In this document: piece after piece, positions 1-4,887 of the stretch
How the letters are laid out: each line of letters starts with the position of its first letter
How positions within the stretch are numbered: position 1 is the first letter of the stretch
Origin: Bacteroidota bacterium
GTDB lineage: Bacteria > Bacteroidota > Bacteroidia > Bacteroidales > VadinHA17
Direction: 5' to 3'
DNA length: 6,039 bases
Assembly (NCBI GenBank): GCA_030642585.1
Contig: DAOWNN010000147.1
Coordinates: 1 to 6,039 of the forward strand
Notes under the pieces: model-generated
What the model saw: the letters and a program-made list of their open reading frames with translations, nothing else
What the model was told of the DNA's origin: nothing
Database searches by the model: none
Translations under genes and position numbers: made by a program

Positions 1-215
1 ATAATATTGATCTTTACATCCTTGTATTCTACAGAAACATTCTTAGACAAGATAGTTATTCCCCTCTCCCGCTCCAGCTCATTACTGTCAAGAATAAGGT
101 CTCCAAGATCGATTCGTTCATCCAATACCTTACATTCCTGAATAATCCTGTCTACCAGGGTGGTTTTTCCGTGATCAACGTGAGCTATAATTGCTATATT
201 TCTTATAGATTGCAT
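1..215 (-). CDS. typA: TypA/BipA ribosome-associated GTPase (5' part only)
   Basis: This is the first 71 codons of a translational GTPase, read leftward and cut by the window edge; the full protein is normally about 600 residues. The start MQSIRNIAIIAHVDHGKTT carries the G1 P-loop AHVDHGKT at residues 11-18. Residues 43-55 (DSNELERERGITI) are the switch I/G2 region, with the RGIT threonine that coordinates magnesium. The spacing between the two motifs and the wording DSNELERERGITILSKN match TypA/BipA rather than EF-Tu, EF-G or LepA. Family members bind the ribosome and support 50S assembly, growth at low temperature and stress responses. The ATG at 213-215 fits the usual TypA N-terminus, with a weak AAAAGGAT before it. 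The gene diverges from the SDR gene and has its own promoter-like element. No oddity is visible in the part present. Confidence 0.95.
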   Translation of the reverse strand, partial: MQSIRNIAIIAHVDHGKTTLVDRIIQECKVLDERIDLGDLILDSNELERERGITILSKNVSVEYKDVKINI

Positions 216-237
216 ATCCTTTTATTTTTTGAAGCCG

Positions 238-245
238 CAAATTTA
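238..245 (-). promoter_or_regulatory. Bacteroidota -7 promoter element for typA
   Basis: Read on the minus strand this is TAAATTTG, an exact match to the Bacteroidota primary-sigma -7 consensus TAnnTTTG, 22 bases before the typA ATG. Transcription would start only about 15 nt before the start codon. No good -33 TTTG lies at the expected spacing; only a weak TTTC is near. The position just upstream of a recognised gene start supports it. Confidence 0.6.
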
Positions 246-358
246 CATTTTTTTTATGAATTTATGAAATGCTTTCTATCTGCTTTTGTCCCGGAATTCT
301 ACTATCATTCCCCATCTGATTCTGAATGTTTCAAAACCTTTTTCCTTAAAATACTAAC

Positions 359-1339
359 ATGATTGTAGCCCTTACAGGTGCCAGCGGACACATAGGATCA
401 AATCTGATACGAGAACTCCTCTCCCTCGGACATCAGGTAAAAGTCCTGCTTCATAAAGATAATCGTGCATTTAAGGGACTTGAAATAGCTATAATACGAG
501 GAACTCTCCACGAAAAAGAGTCTTTAGTAAAACTATTTAAGGGTTCAGAAATTGTATTCCACCTGGCAGCTCTGATATCCATAGGGAAAAATGGAATAAG
601 TGAGCTTACCAGTACCAATGTGGAAGGAACAAAACATGTAATTGAGTGCTGTAAGCTTGCAGGAGTAAGAAGGCTCGTTCATTTCAGTTCCATTCATGCA
701 TTATTTGCAGAAAAGCATTGCACTAAACTCGACGAATCCAGTCCCTTGAATCTGGAGAGCAAGATCCCCTATGAAAGAACCAAGGCAATTTCCGAACATG
801 TTGCTCTGGAGGAGGCTCATAAAAATGGCCTCGAACTGGTTGTTGTAAATCCAACAGCCGTAATCGGACCATGGGATTTTGGACCTTCCTTTCTTGGCCA
901 GTTTCTTATCCGCCTTTACCAGGGAAAAATTCCGGCTTTGTTGCATGGTGGCTATAACTGGGTAGATGCAAGGGATGTTTCAAAAGGAGCTATTGCAGCT
1001 GCCATGAAAGGTGTTTCAGGAGAACGATATATTCTTTCAGGAACCTGGGCAGATCTCAAAGCCTTTGTAGAAATGTGGAGTAAAGTTACCGGGCAGGAAA
1101 TTTCTTTACCACTTCTCCCCCATGCACTGGCAAGAATTGGAATTCCATTTATTCAATTATGGGCGAAACTAAACAAGAATCATCCTCTCTATACCAGTGA
1201 ATCTTTGGAAATTATAAGAACCGGATGTGACAACATTCCTTATACGAAAGCTCAAAAGGAGCTGAATTATTCGCCTCGTCCTCTTATTGAAACCCTGAAA
1301 GACAGCTATTACTGGTATCAAACAAATTCATATATTTAG
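359..1339 (+). CDS. NAD(P)-dependent epimerase/dehydratase-like reductase (extended SDR)
   Basis: A 326-residue extended short-chain dehydrogenase/reductase, of normal length for the family. The N-terminus MIVALTGASGHIGSNL holds the dinucleotide-binding glycine motif TGASGHIG at residues 6-13. HLAA (68-71) is the usual strand-4 motif. HFSS (108-111) supplies the catalytic serine region, and YERTK (138-142) is the YxxxK catalytic pair. NPTAVIGPWD (164-173) and WVDARDVSKG (201-210) are typical of the dihydroflavonol-4-reductase/3-beta-hydroxysteroid dehydrogenase-like branch. The protein should be a soluble cytoplasmic oxidoreductase acting on a sugar, sterol-like or aldehyde/ketone substrate; the substrate cannot be read from the sequence. 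The ATG at 359 places the glycine motif correctly, and no clear ribosome binding site precedes it. The next gene starts 2 nt after the stop, so the two are very probably co-transcribed. Pairing with a 5-alpha-reductase-family gene hints at lipid or isoprenoid metabolism, which is inference. Confidence 0.88.
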   Translation: MIVALTGASGHIGSNLIRELLSLGHQVKVLLHKDNRAFKGLEIAIIRGTLHEKESLVKLFKGSEIVFHLAALISIGKNGISELTSTNVEGTKHVIECCKLAGVRRLVHFSSIHALFAEKHCTKLDESSPLNLESKIPYERTKAISEHVALEEAHKNGLELVVVNPTAVIGPWDFGPSFLGQFLIRLYQGKIPALLHGGYNWVDARDVSKGAIAAAMKGVSGERYILSGTWADLKAFVEMWSKVTGQEISLPLLPHALARIGIPFIQLWAKLNKNHPLYTSESLEIIRTGCDNIPYTKAQKELNYSPRPLIETLKDSYYWYQTNSYI

Positions 1340-1341
1340 GC

Positions 1342-1767
1342 GTGGAAATAATATCGGAACACACATTCAGGATCATTGTTTTAAGCTGGATTGCGCTGGG
1401 AATAATTCTGTTTCCGGTTCTTATCAAAATTACTGTCCCATATGGAAGACACAGTAATAAAAAATGGGGGCCTGTAATTGACAAGAACTCTGATCATTAC
1501 CTCATAAGTTTAAGAAAAGGCGGAAAGAAAGGATATTTCATTCCTCACGGGAATTTTTTCCGGTATATTTCCTGCCCCAACTTCCTGGGTGAGATCATGG
1601 AATGGACAGGATTTGCCATTATGACCTGGTCTCTTCCAGGAATATCATTTGCTGTATGGACTGCTGCCAACCTGGTTCCAAGGGCCATTCATCATCATAA
1701 ATGGTATAAAGATAGTTTCCCCAATTATCCCACGCATAGGAAAGCAATAATTCCCTGGATAATGTAG
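1342..1767 (+). CDS. Steroid 5-alpha-reductase (SRD5A) family protein with an internal deletion
   Basis: A 141-residue membrane protein where the family usually has about 250. Residues 1-49 match the family N-terminus: one membrane segment (about 10-30), then PYGRHSNKKWGPVID. Residues 50-141 match its C-terminal part: SDHYLISLRK (50-59), IPHGNFFRYIS (67-77), NFLGEIMEW (80-88, with conserved Asn80 and Glu84), WSLPG (96-100), PRAIHHHKWY (113-122) and the closing RKAIIPWI. The family reduces a delta-4 double bond of steroid-like or enone lipids with NADPH in the membrane. The middle of the protein, about 110 residues, is absent, including the segments that carry the catalytic Glu57 and Tyr91 of human SRD5A2. 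The join lies near 1486-1491 and keeps the frame. The start is GTG at 1342: the frame is closed by TGA at 1288-1290 and has no ATG before 1342. It lies 2 nt after the SDR stop, so translation is probably coupled. Most likely it is non-catalytic or a decaying gene; an assembly collapse is the alternative. Confidence 0.8.
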   Translation: MEIISEHTFRIIVLSWIALGIILFPVLIKITVPYGRHSNKKWGPVIDKNSDHYLISLRKGGKKGYFIPHGNFFRYISCPNFLGEIMEWTGFAIMTWSLPGISFAVWTAANLVPRAIHHHKWYKDSFPNYPTHRKAIIPWIM

Positions 1768-1800
1768 AGAAGAAGGTTTAGGCGAAGGCTAAGGATAAAC

Positions 1801-1863
1801 CTGTCAGATCTGTGACCCTGACATATATCGTCAGTGGGTCAGACCAGAGGGAGCACCTGACAG
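1801..1863. repeat. Imperfect palindrome with bulged stem
   Basis: The ends CTGTCAG (1801-1807) and CTGACAG (1857-1863) are exact inverted repeats. Inside them TCTG, ACCC and TGAC on the left pair with GTCA, GGGT and CAGA on the right around an ATATATC loop, with unpaired bases on both sides. There is no T-run after it, so it is not an obvious terminator. It may be a REP-like repeat or a structured RNA end of the preceding operon. Confidence 0.45.
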
Positions 1864-1884
1864 TGTTGGAGCGTGAAAGCGCAG

Positions 1885-1905
1885 GGCTCAGAGGACAGTG
1901 CACAG
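1885..1905 (+). repeat. Short dispersed repeat 1, copy A
   Basis: Matches 4468-4488 at 19 of 21 positions; the shared core is AGGACAGTGC, preceded by GGCTCA and followed by CAG. Copy A ends 13 bases before copy A of short repeat 2, the same order as in the second intergenic region. Confidence 0.5.
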
Positions 1906-1918
1906 AGTAGAGAAAAAA

Positions 1919-1949
1919 TTTATGCTCTTCAGGCTGAAAGCCTGGAATA
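1919..1949 (+). repeat. Short dispersed repeat 2, copy A (CAGGCT hairpin)
   Basis: These 31 bases are identical to 4704-4734. The unit reads TTTATGCTCTTC, then a hairpin CAGGCT-GAA-AGCCTG (1930-1944), then GAATA. Both copies are preceded by an A-run and followed within about ten bases by CCGGG, so the shared unit may be a little larger. Exact identity in otherwise dissimilar intergenic DNA marks it as a dispersed repeat. Confidence 0.7.
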
Positions 1950-2088
1950 TAATAGCCGGGTCCAGGAAAGAAACAAACCACAAAAAAAAGGTCCGCAGCA
2001 ACTGGTCTAATAAAGAAAAAACATTCATCGGACCGCATAAATAACTTACAATTATTACTCGTAACCTGGCCTCCTTTTAAGAAGCAGG

Positions 2089-2164
2089 CCTGTAGAGCGA
2101 CTCTCCGGGTCGCTTTTTTTTGCGTTTCAAGAAATGCAATCGACTCGGAGAGTCGATCTACAGG
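2089..2164. repeat. REPIN-like element (two inverted GTAG-headed REP hairpins)
   Basis: Left unit, plus strand: GTAG (2092-2095), stem arm AGCGACTC (2096-2103), loop TCC, arm GGGTCGCT (2107-2114), with one T-G wobble. Right unit, minus strand: GTAG (2161-2158), arm ATCGACTC, loop TCC, arm GAGTCGAT (2157-2139), perfectly paired. A spacer with its own small hairpin (GCGTTTC/GAAATGC, 2122-2137) separates them. The whole element can also fold as one long hairpin with ends CCTGTAG and CTACAGG. A GTAG foot plus a short hairpin in inverted pairs is the REPIN layout mobilised by RAYT (Y1-type) transposases; none is encoded in this window. Confidence 0.75.
2096..2121 (+). terminator. Possible intrinsic terminator formed by the left REP hairpin
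   Basis: The left REP stem-loop (2096-2114, 8-bp stem, 3-base loop) runs straight into eight T's (2114-2121), which is terminator architecture. It lies about 330 bases after the SDR/5-alpha-reductase pair and upstream of the exported-protein gene, so it could insulate the two units. It may equally be incidental to the repeat. Confidence 0.45.
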
Positions 2165-2187
2165 GCCCTACACCTATTCTAAAATCA

Positions 2188-2199
2188 ATTTGATCAAAT
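2188..2199. promoter_or_regulatory. 12-bp perfect palindrome upstream of the exported-protein gene
   Basis: ATTTGATCAAAT is a perfect palindrome located about 30 bases before the candidate -33 element of the next gene. It could be an operator for a dimeric regulator. In AT-rich DNA a palindrome of this length can also arise by chance, and no second copy was noticed. Confidence 0.2.
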
Positions 2200-2230
2200 A
2201 TTCCAAGCATTTTGTTCTAAATGTTGTAAC

Positions 2231-2262
2231 TTGTATTGACCAAACCTCAATATATTGCTTTG
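2231..2262 (+). promoter_or_regulatory. Candidate promoter of the 700-residue exported protein
   Basis: TTGCTTTG at 2255-2262 matches the Bacteroidota -7 consensus TAnnTTTG at all but one fixed position. TTG at 2231-2233 lies 21 bases upstream, near the expected -33 spacing. Transcription would begin close to 2269, giving a leader of about 18 bases, normal for the phylum. No Shine-Dalgarno sequence precedes the ATG. Confidence 0.35.
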
Positions 2263-2286
2263 AAATCCTTAATAAATCCATAAGTC

Positions 2287-4389
2287 ATGAAAACACATGC
2301 CAAAACCTCAATCTTTCTTGTTTTCTTTCTTTTTTCATTATTCATTAATCATTATTCATTTCTTTCCGCCCAGGCCCCCCAGGGATTTAATTACCAGGCC
2401 ATAGTCAGAGATGCCCAGGGTGCTGTTGTAGCAAGCCAGCAAGTTGGATTCCAGTTCAGCATTATTCAGAACAACATCTATGGGGCCTCAATCTACGTGG
2501 AAACTCACAGTATGTCAACCAATGAATTTGGCTTGGTAATCTTATTCATTGGTGAAGGTACCGTTAAACATGGAATTTTTACAAGCATCGACTGGAGTGC
2601 TGACTCCTACTTCCTGAAAGTAGAAATGGATGCTTCCGGAGGAGCCAACTACACTGAAATGGGCATAGCACAGATGCTCAGCGTACCGTATGCCCTGCAT
2701 TCAAAAACGGCAGAAAATATATTCAGCGGGAATTATAATGATCTTTCCAATACTCCACTAAATGTAAGCTATTTCAGTAATGATGCCGGGTACCTTAGTC
2801 TTGAATCCGATCCGATTTTCAATATTTCTGTTGCCCAGGGCATAAGCTCGGGAGATACAAGTAACTGGAATGAAACTCATCTATGGGGAAACCATGCAAT
2901 TGAAAGCTATTTAAAAACTGAAGTGGACGGATCAATAAGCAATGAGATTCAGGACCTTTCACTATCAAATAATACATTAATGATCACAAATAATGCCTCT
3001 GCCACAGAAATTATCCTGGATAAGTACCTTGACAATACCGACAGCTGGGTTAAAAGCGACGAAAATATTTATTTCGTGGGTAAAGTTGGCATCGGAATCA
3101 GTGATTTTTCTGAAAGGCTTAATCTGTATGGGAATCTACAAATCTCAGCTAACGATTATGGAATCAACTTTTATGATGTAAATACCAGGATCTGGAAAAA
3201 TAACGATGACTTGTTTCTGACTGCTGATGACGATATTATTTTCAGGCCGGATGATGATATATACATCAATACAGGTGATAACACTATCTCCTGGGTTAGG
3301 TTTGATAATGGCGCACAACGATTGGGAATTGGAGAACTCTATCCGTCTGATCCCTTACATGTAAGATCAGGCATCGATCATCATGCTATCAATATTGAAG
3401 AGAATAATGGTGAAGAGGATTGGCAAATAGGTGTAGATGCATCAGGTGACCTTTGCTTTTATAACAGCGGTTCTTCATCACCCGCTATGGAAATAACTGA
3501 TAATAATAATGTAGGATTTGGGTACCCCTCTTCAACATTCAAGCTCTATGCATGGAGAAATGCGAATTGTTATACAGGTTTGAGTACAGAGAGCATTGGA
3601 GTCTATAGTACAATAACAACTCATAGTTCATCAACTGCATATGGTGCCCGTTTTTTTTCTTATAATAATTTAGGAACAAATTATGGTGTAGATTGTAATG
3701 CAAGTGGAGACAAAGGGTCTATATATGGAGGATTCTTTACCGCTTCCATGACTGGCACGACTTCTTCACCAGGTACTGCATATGGTGTAAGGTCAAGGAT
3801 TTTAAGATACAACCCAAATGGGACCTATTATTCAGGACACTTTTCAGACTACTCTACAGGTGGGACATACTTGGGGCTATATGCAGACTCCCGCTCTGGA
3901 GCCGCCACCGACCTGGCCGAATATATTTATGATGCCCAAGGCAATCTGGAAGCAGCCGATGTAGTAGTGATTGATGGATATACCAATGAAAGTGTGATTA
4001 GTTCCTCTTTACCCTATGCAACTAATGTGGCAGGGGTCGTATCCACTAAACCTCACATGGTAATGGGTATGGAGTTAATTAGAGATGAAGAAACAGGTGA
4101 AGAAATTCCAGGTGTGAGTGCTGTACGATTATCCCTGGCCGGCCGGGTACCTGTAAAAATTACTGATGAAAATGGTCCGATTAAAAGAGGTGATCTCCTT
4201 ACCTCCTCCTCTACTCTTGGCCATGCCATGAAATGGAGTCTGCTTGATGTAAATGAAGCCAAAGATTTTGAAGGATTAAAAACAATCCTGGCTGAAAACG
4301 AAAGAAGGAGAAATGCCATAATTGGCAAAGCACTTGAAGAACACAATTCAGGAACAGGTAAGATTATGGTTTTAATAAGCTTGCAATAA
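2287..4389 (+). CDS. Exported modular fibre-like surface protein
   Basis: A complete 700-residue protein with a signal peptide (hydrophobic core about residues 8-27, cleavage near SAQ/A at 28-30). The mature start APQGFNYQAIVRDAQG belongs to an N-terminal domain common on Bacteroidota exported proteins; it runs to about residue 140 and ends SVPYALHSKTAEN. Next come phage-fibre-like segments: NDLSNTP (151-157), NWNETHLWGNHAIESYL (193-209), NEIQDLSLSNNTLMITNN (219-236) and GKVGIGISDFSERLNLYG (265-282), the last resembling the VGIGTTSPxxKLHV motif of fibre proteins. Residues 410-530 are rich in Tyr-Gly and small polar residues (AYGARFFSYNNLGTNYGV). The C-terminus (about 541-700) has TDLAEYIYD, GDLLTSS and SLAGRVPVKITDENGPIKRG, resembling the C-terminal domain of fibre or appendage proteins, some of which self-cleave; whether this one does is unknown. 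No type IX sorting domain is evident. It is probably oligomeric at the cell surface or secreted; an adhesive role is inference. A diverged paralogue follows. Confidence 0.8.
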   Translation: MKTHAKTSIFLVFFLFSLFINHYSFLSAQAPQGFNYQAIVRDAQGAVVASQQVGFQFSIIQNNIYGASIYVETHSMSTNEFGLVILFIGEGTVKHGIFTSIDWSADSYFLKVEMDASGGANYTEMGIAQMLSVPYALHSKTAENIFSGNYNDLSNTPLNVSYFSNDAGYLSLESDPIFNISVAQGISSGDTSNWNETHLWGNHAIESYLKTEVDGSISNEIQDLSLSNNTLMITNNASATEIILDKYLDNTDSWVKSDENIYFVGKVGIGISDFSERLNLYGNLQISANDYGINFYDVNTRIWKNNDDLFLTADDDIIFRPDDDIYINTGDNTISWVRFDNGAQRLGIGELYPSDPLHVRSGIDHHAINIEENNGEEDWQIGVDASGDLCFYNSGSSSPAMEITDNNNVGFGYPSSTFKLYAWRNANCYTGLSTESIGVYSTITTHSSSTAYGARFFSYNNLGTNYGVDCNASGDKGSIYGGFFTASMTGTTSSPGTAYGVRSRILRYNPNGTYYSGHFSDYSTGGTYLGLYADSRSGAATDLAEYIYDAQGNLEAADVVVIDGYTNESVISSSLPYATNVAGVVSTKPHMVMGMELIRDEETGEEIPGVSAVRLSLAGRVPVKITDENGPIKRGDLLTSSSTLGHAMKWSLLDVNEAKDFEGLKTILAENERRRNAIIGKALEEHNSGTGKIMVLISLQ
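2331..2378 (+). repeat. Signal-peptide DNA cassette, copy A
   Basis: These 48 bases encode the second half of the signal peptide and the SAQAP junction. They match 4941-4988 at 47 of 48 positions, the one difference being a silent C/T at 2367. The body is low-complexity ATTATTCATT-type sequence. Flanking coding DNA on both sides is clearly diverged between the two genes. Confidence 0.75.
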
Positions 4390-4430
4390 TGTAAACAATA
4401 GCTGTATTAGCCAAGTCACTGTCTACAGGC

Positions 4431-4610
4431 AAGACTGACTTGGAAAGGCACAGAGCACAGAACACAAGGCTCAAAGGACAGTGCGCAGTACGCAGTGATA
4501 AGAGGGATTAAGGGACATGGAGACAAAGAGAAGTGAGTGTTGAAAGAGGTGATGGAGCGACAGGGCGAGAGAGCGATGGAGCGAAAAAAGAAGTGAGAGG
4601 TGAGAATAAT
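4431..4610. repeat. Purine-rich low-complexity tract with degenerate internal repeats
   Basis: The plus strand is dominated by A and G for about 180 bases. Inside it GATGGAGCGA occurs twice (4551-4560 and 4575-4584) and AGAAGTGAG occurs twice, 60 bases apart (4529-4537 and 4589-4597); CACAGA/ACACA-like steps fill the left part. The pattern suggests slippage or repeat expansion of non-coding DNA. Confidence 0.55.
4468..4488 (+). repeat. Short dispersed repeat 1, copy B
   Basis: Matches 1885-1905 at 19 of 21 positions. Here 215 bases, most of them purine tract, separate it from copy B of short repeat 2, compared with 13 bases in the first intergenic region. Confidence 0.5.
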
Positions 4611-4703
4611 GGAATGATGACCTAAAATACTAGAATACGTCCACACTTTTGTGGCATAAATTATTCATAAACTTGTAGGCATATATCAGGACAAGACAAA
4701 AAT

Positions 4704-4734
4704 TTTATGCTCTTCAGGCTGAAAGCCTGGAATA
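4704..4734 (+). repeat. Short dispersed repeat 2, copy B (CAGGCT hairpin)
   Basis: Identical over 31 bases to 1919-1949, with the stem CAGGCT (4715-4720), loop GAA and AGCCTG (4724-4729). It is followed eight bases later by the GC-rich hairpin at 4743, which copy A has only as a short CCGGG remnant. Confidence 0.7.
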
Positions 4735-4742
4735 ATTTAACC

Positions 4743-4762
4743 GGGGGCACCTTGCCCCCTTT
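4743..4762 (+). terminator. GC-rich hairpin, possible terminator
   Basis: GGGGGCA (4743-4749), loop CCT and TGCCCCC (4753-4759) form a perfect 7-bp stem. Only three T's follow before an A-run, so termination would be weak. It lies about 350 bases after the preceding stop codon and directly after short repeat 2, so it may be part of that repeat. Confidence 0.35.
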
Positions 4763-4887
4763 AAAAAAACCCGGGCAAGCTAAAAGTATGGTCATGAGGT
4801 TTATTCATCAAATAAAAAATGATTTTTACTATAAATTTCATAACTTATTACTTTTTGGAATAATGCTCAATCATTAAAACACATACC

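Larger units (their letters stand above)
1768..2286. other. Gene-free repeat-bearing intergenic region
   Basis: No convincing gene lies in these 519 bases. A minus-strand open frame at 1778-2038 only reads through repeat sequence. From left to right the stretch holds an imperfect hairpin (1801-1863), a short repeat (1885-1905), a second repeat with a CAGGCT/AGCCTG stem (1919-1949), a REPIN-like double hairpin (2089-2164), and an AT-rich leader with a 12-bp palindrome (2188-2199) and a possible promoter before the 700-residue exported protein. Confidence 0.75.
4390..4887. other. Gene-free intergenic region between the two exported-protein genes
   Basis: No credible gene is present in these 498 bases; a minus-strand open frame at 4416-4646 only reads the complement of a purine-rich tract. 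The stretch holds short repeat 1 copy B (4468-4488), the low-complexity purine tract (4431-4610), short repeat 2 copy B (4704-4734), a GC-rich hairpin (4743-4759) and an AT-rich leader. In the leader, TAAATTTC (4832-4839) is one base off the Bacteroidota -7 consensus and is a weak promoter candidate for the gene at 4888. Confidence 0.75.

Noticed and set aside
281..288. TGCTTTTG as a -7 element for the SDR gene
   Set aside because: It is one base off TAnnTTTG, lies 70 bases before the start codon, and has no TTTG at -33 spacing; too weak to annotate.
171..362. Plus-strand open frame of 63 codons between typA and the SDR gene
   Set aside because: It starts inside typA on the opposite strand, crosses its promoter and ends over the SDR start. 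The product is Phe/Tyr-rich translation of AT-rich DNA with no recognisable motif.
1778..2038. Minus-strand open frame of 86 codons after the 5-alpha-reductase gene
   Set aside because: It runs through the palindrome and both short repeats; the predicted protein has no domain or plausible start context.
1768..2286. CRISPR array or tRNA gene in the repeat-rich intergenic DNA
   Set aside because: The repeats are not regularly spaced or directly tandem, and no cloverleaf with a T-arm GTTCGA motif is visible.
3651..3658. T8 run inside the 700-residue protein gene as a phase-variation switch
   Set aside because: It encodes Arg-Phe-Phe-Ser in the open frame, sits mid-gene in AT-rich sequence, and nothing else in the window indicates slippage control.
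4053..4346. Minus-strand open frame of 97 codons inside the 700-residue protein gene
   Set aside because: It lies wholly antisense to a well-supported conserved C-terminal domain.
4416..4646. Minus-strand open frame of 76 codons in the second intergenic region
   Set aside because: It is the complement of the purine-rich tract, giving a Ser/Leu/Cys/Pro-rich low-complexity product.
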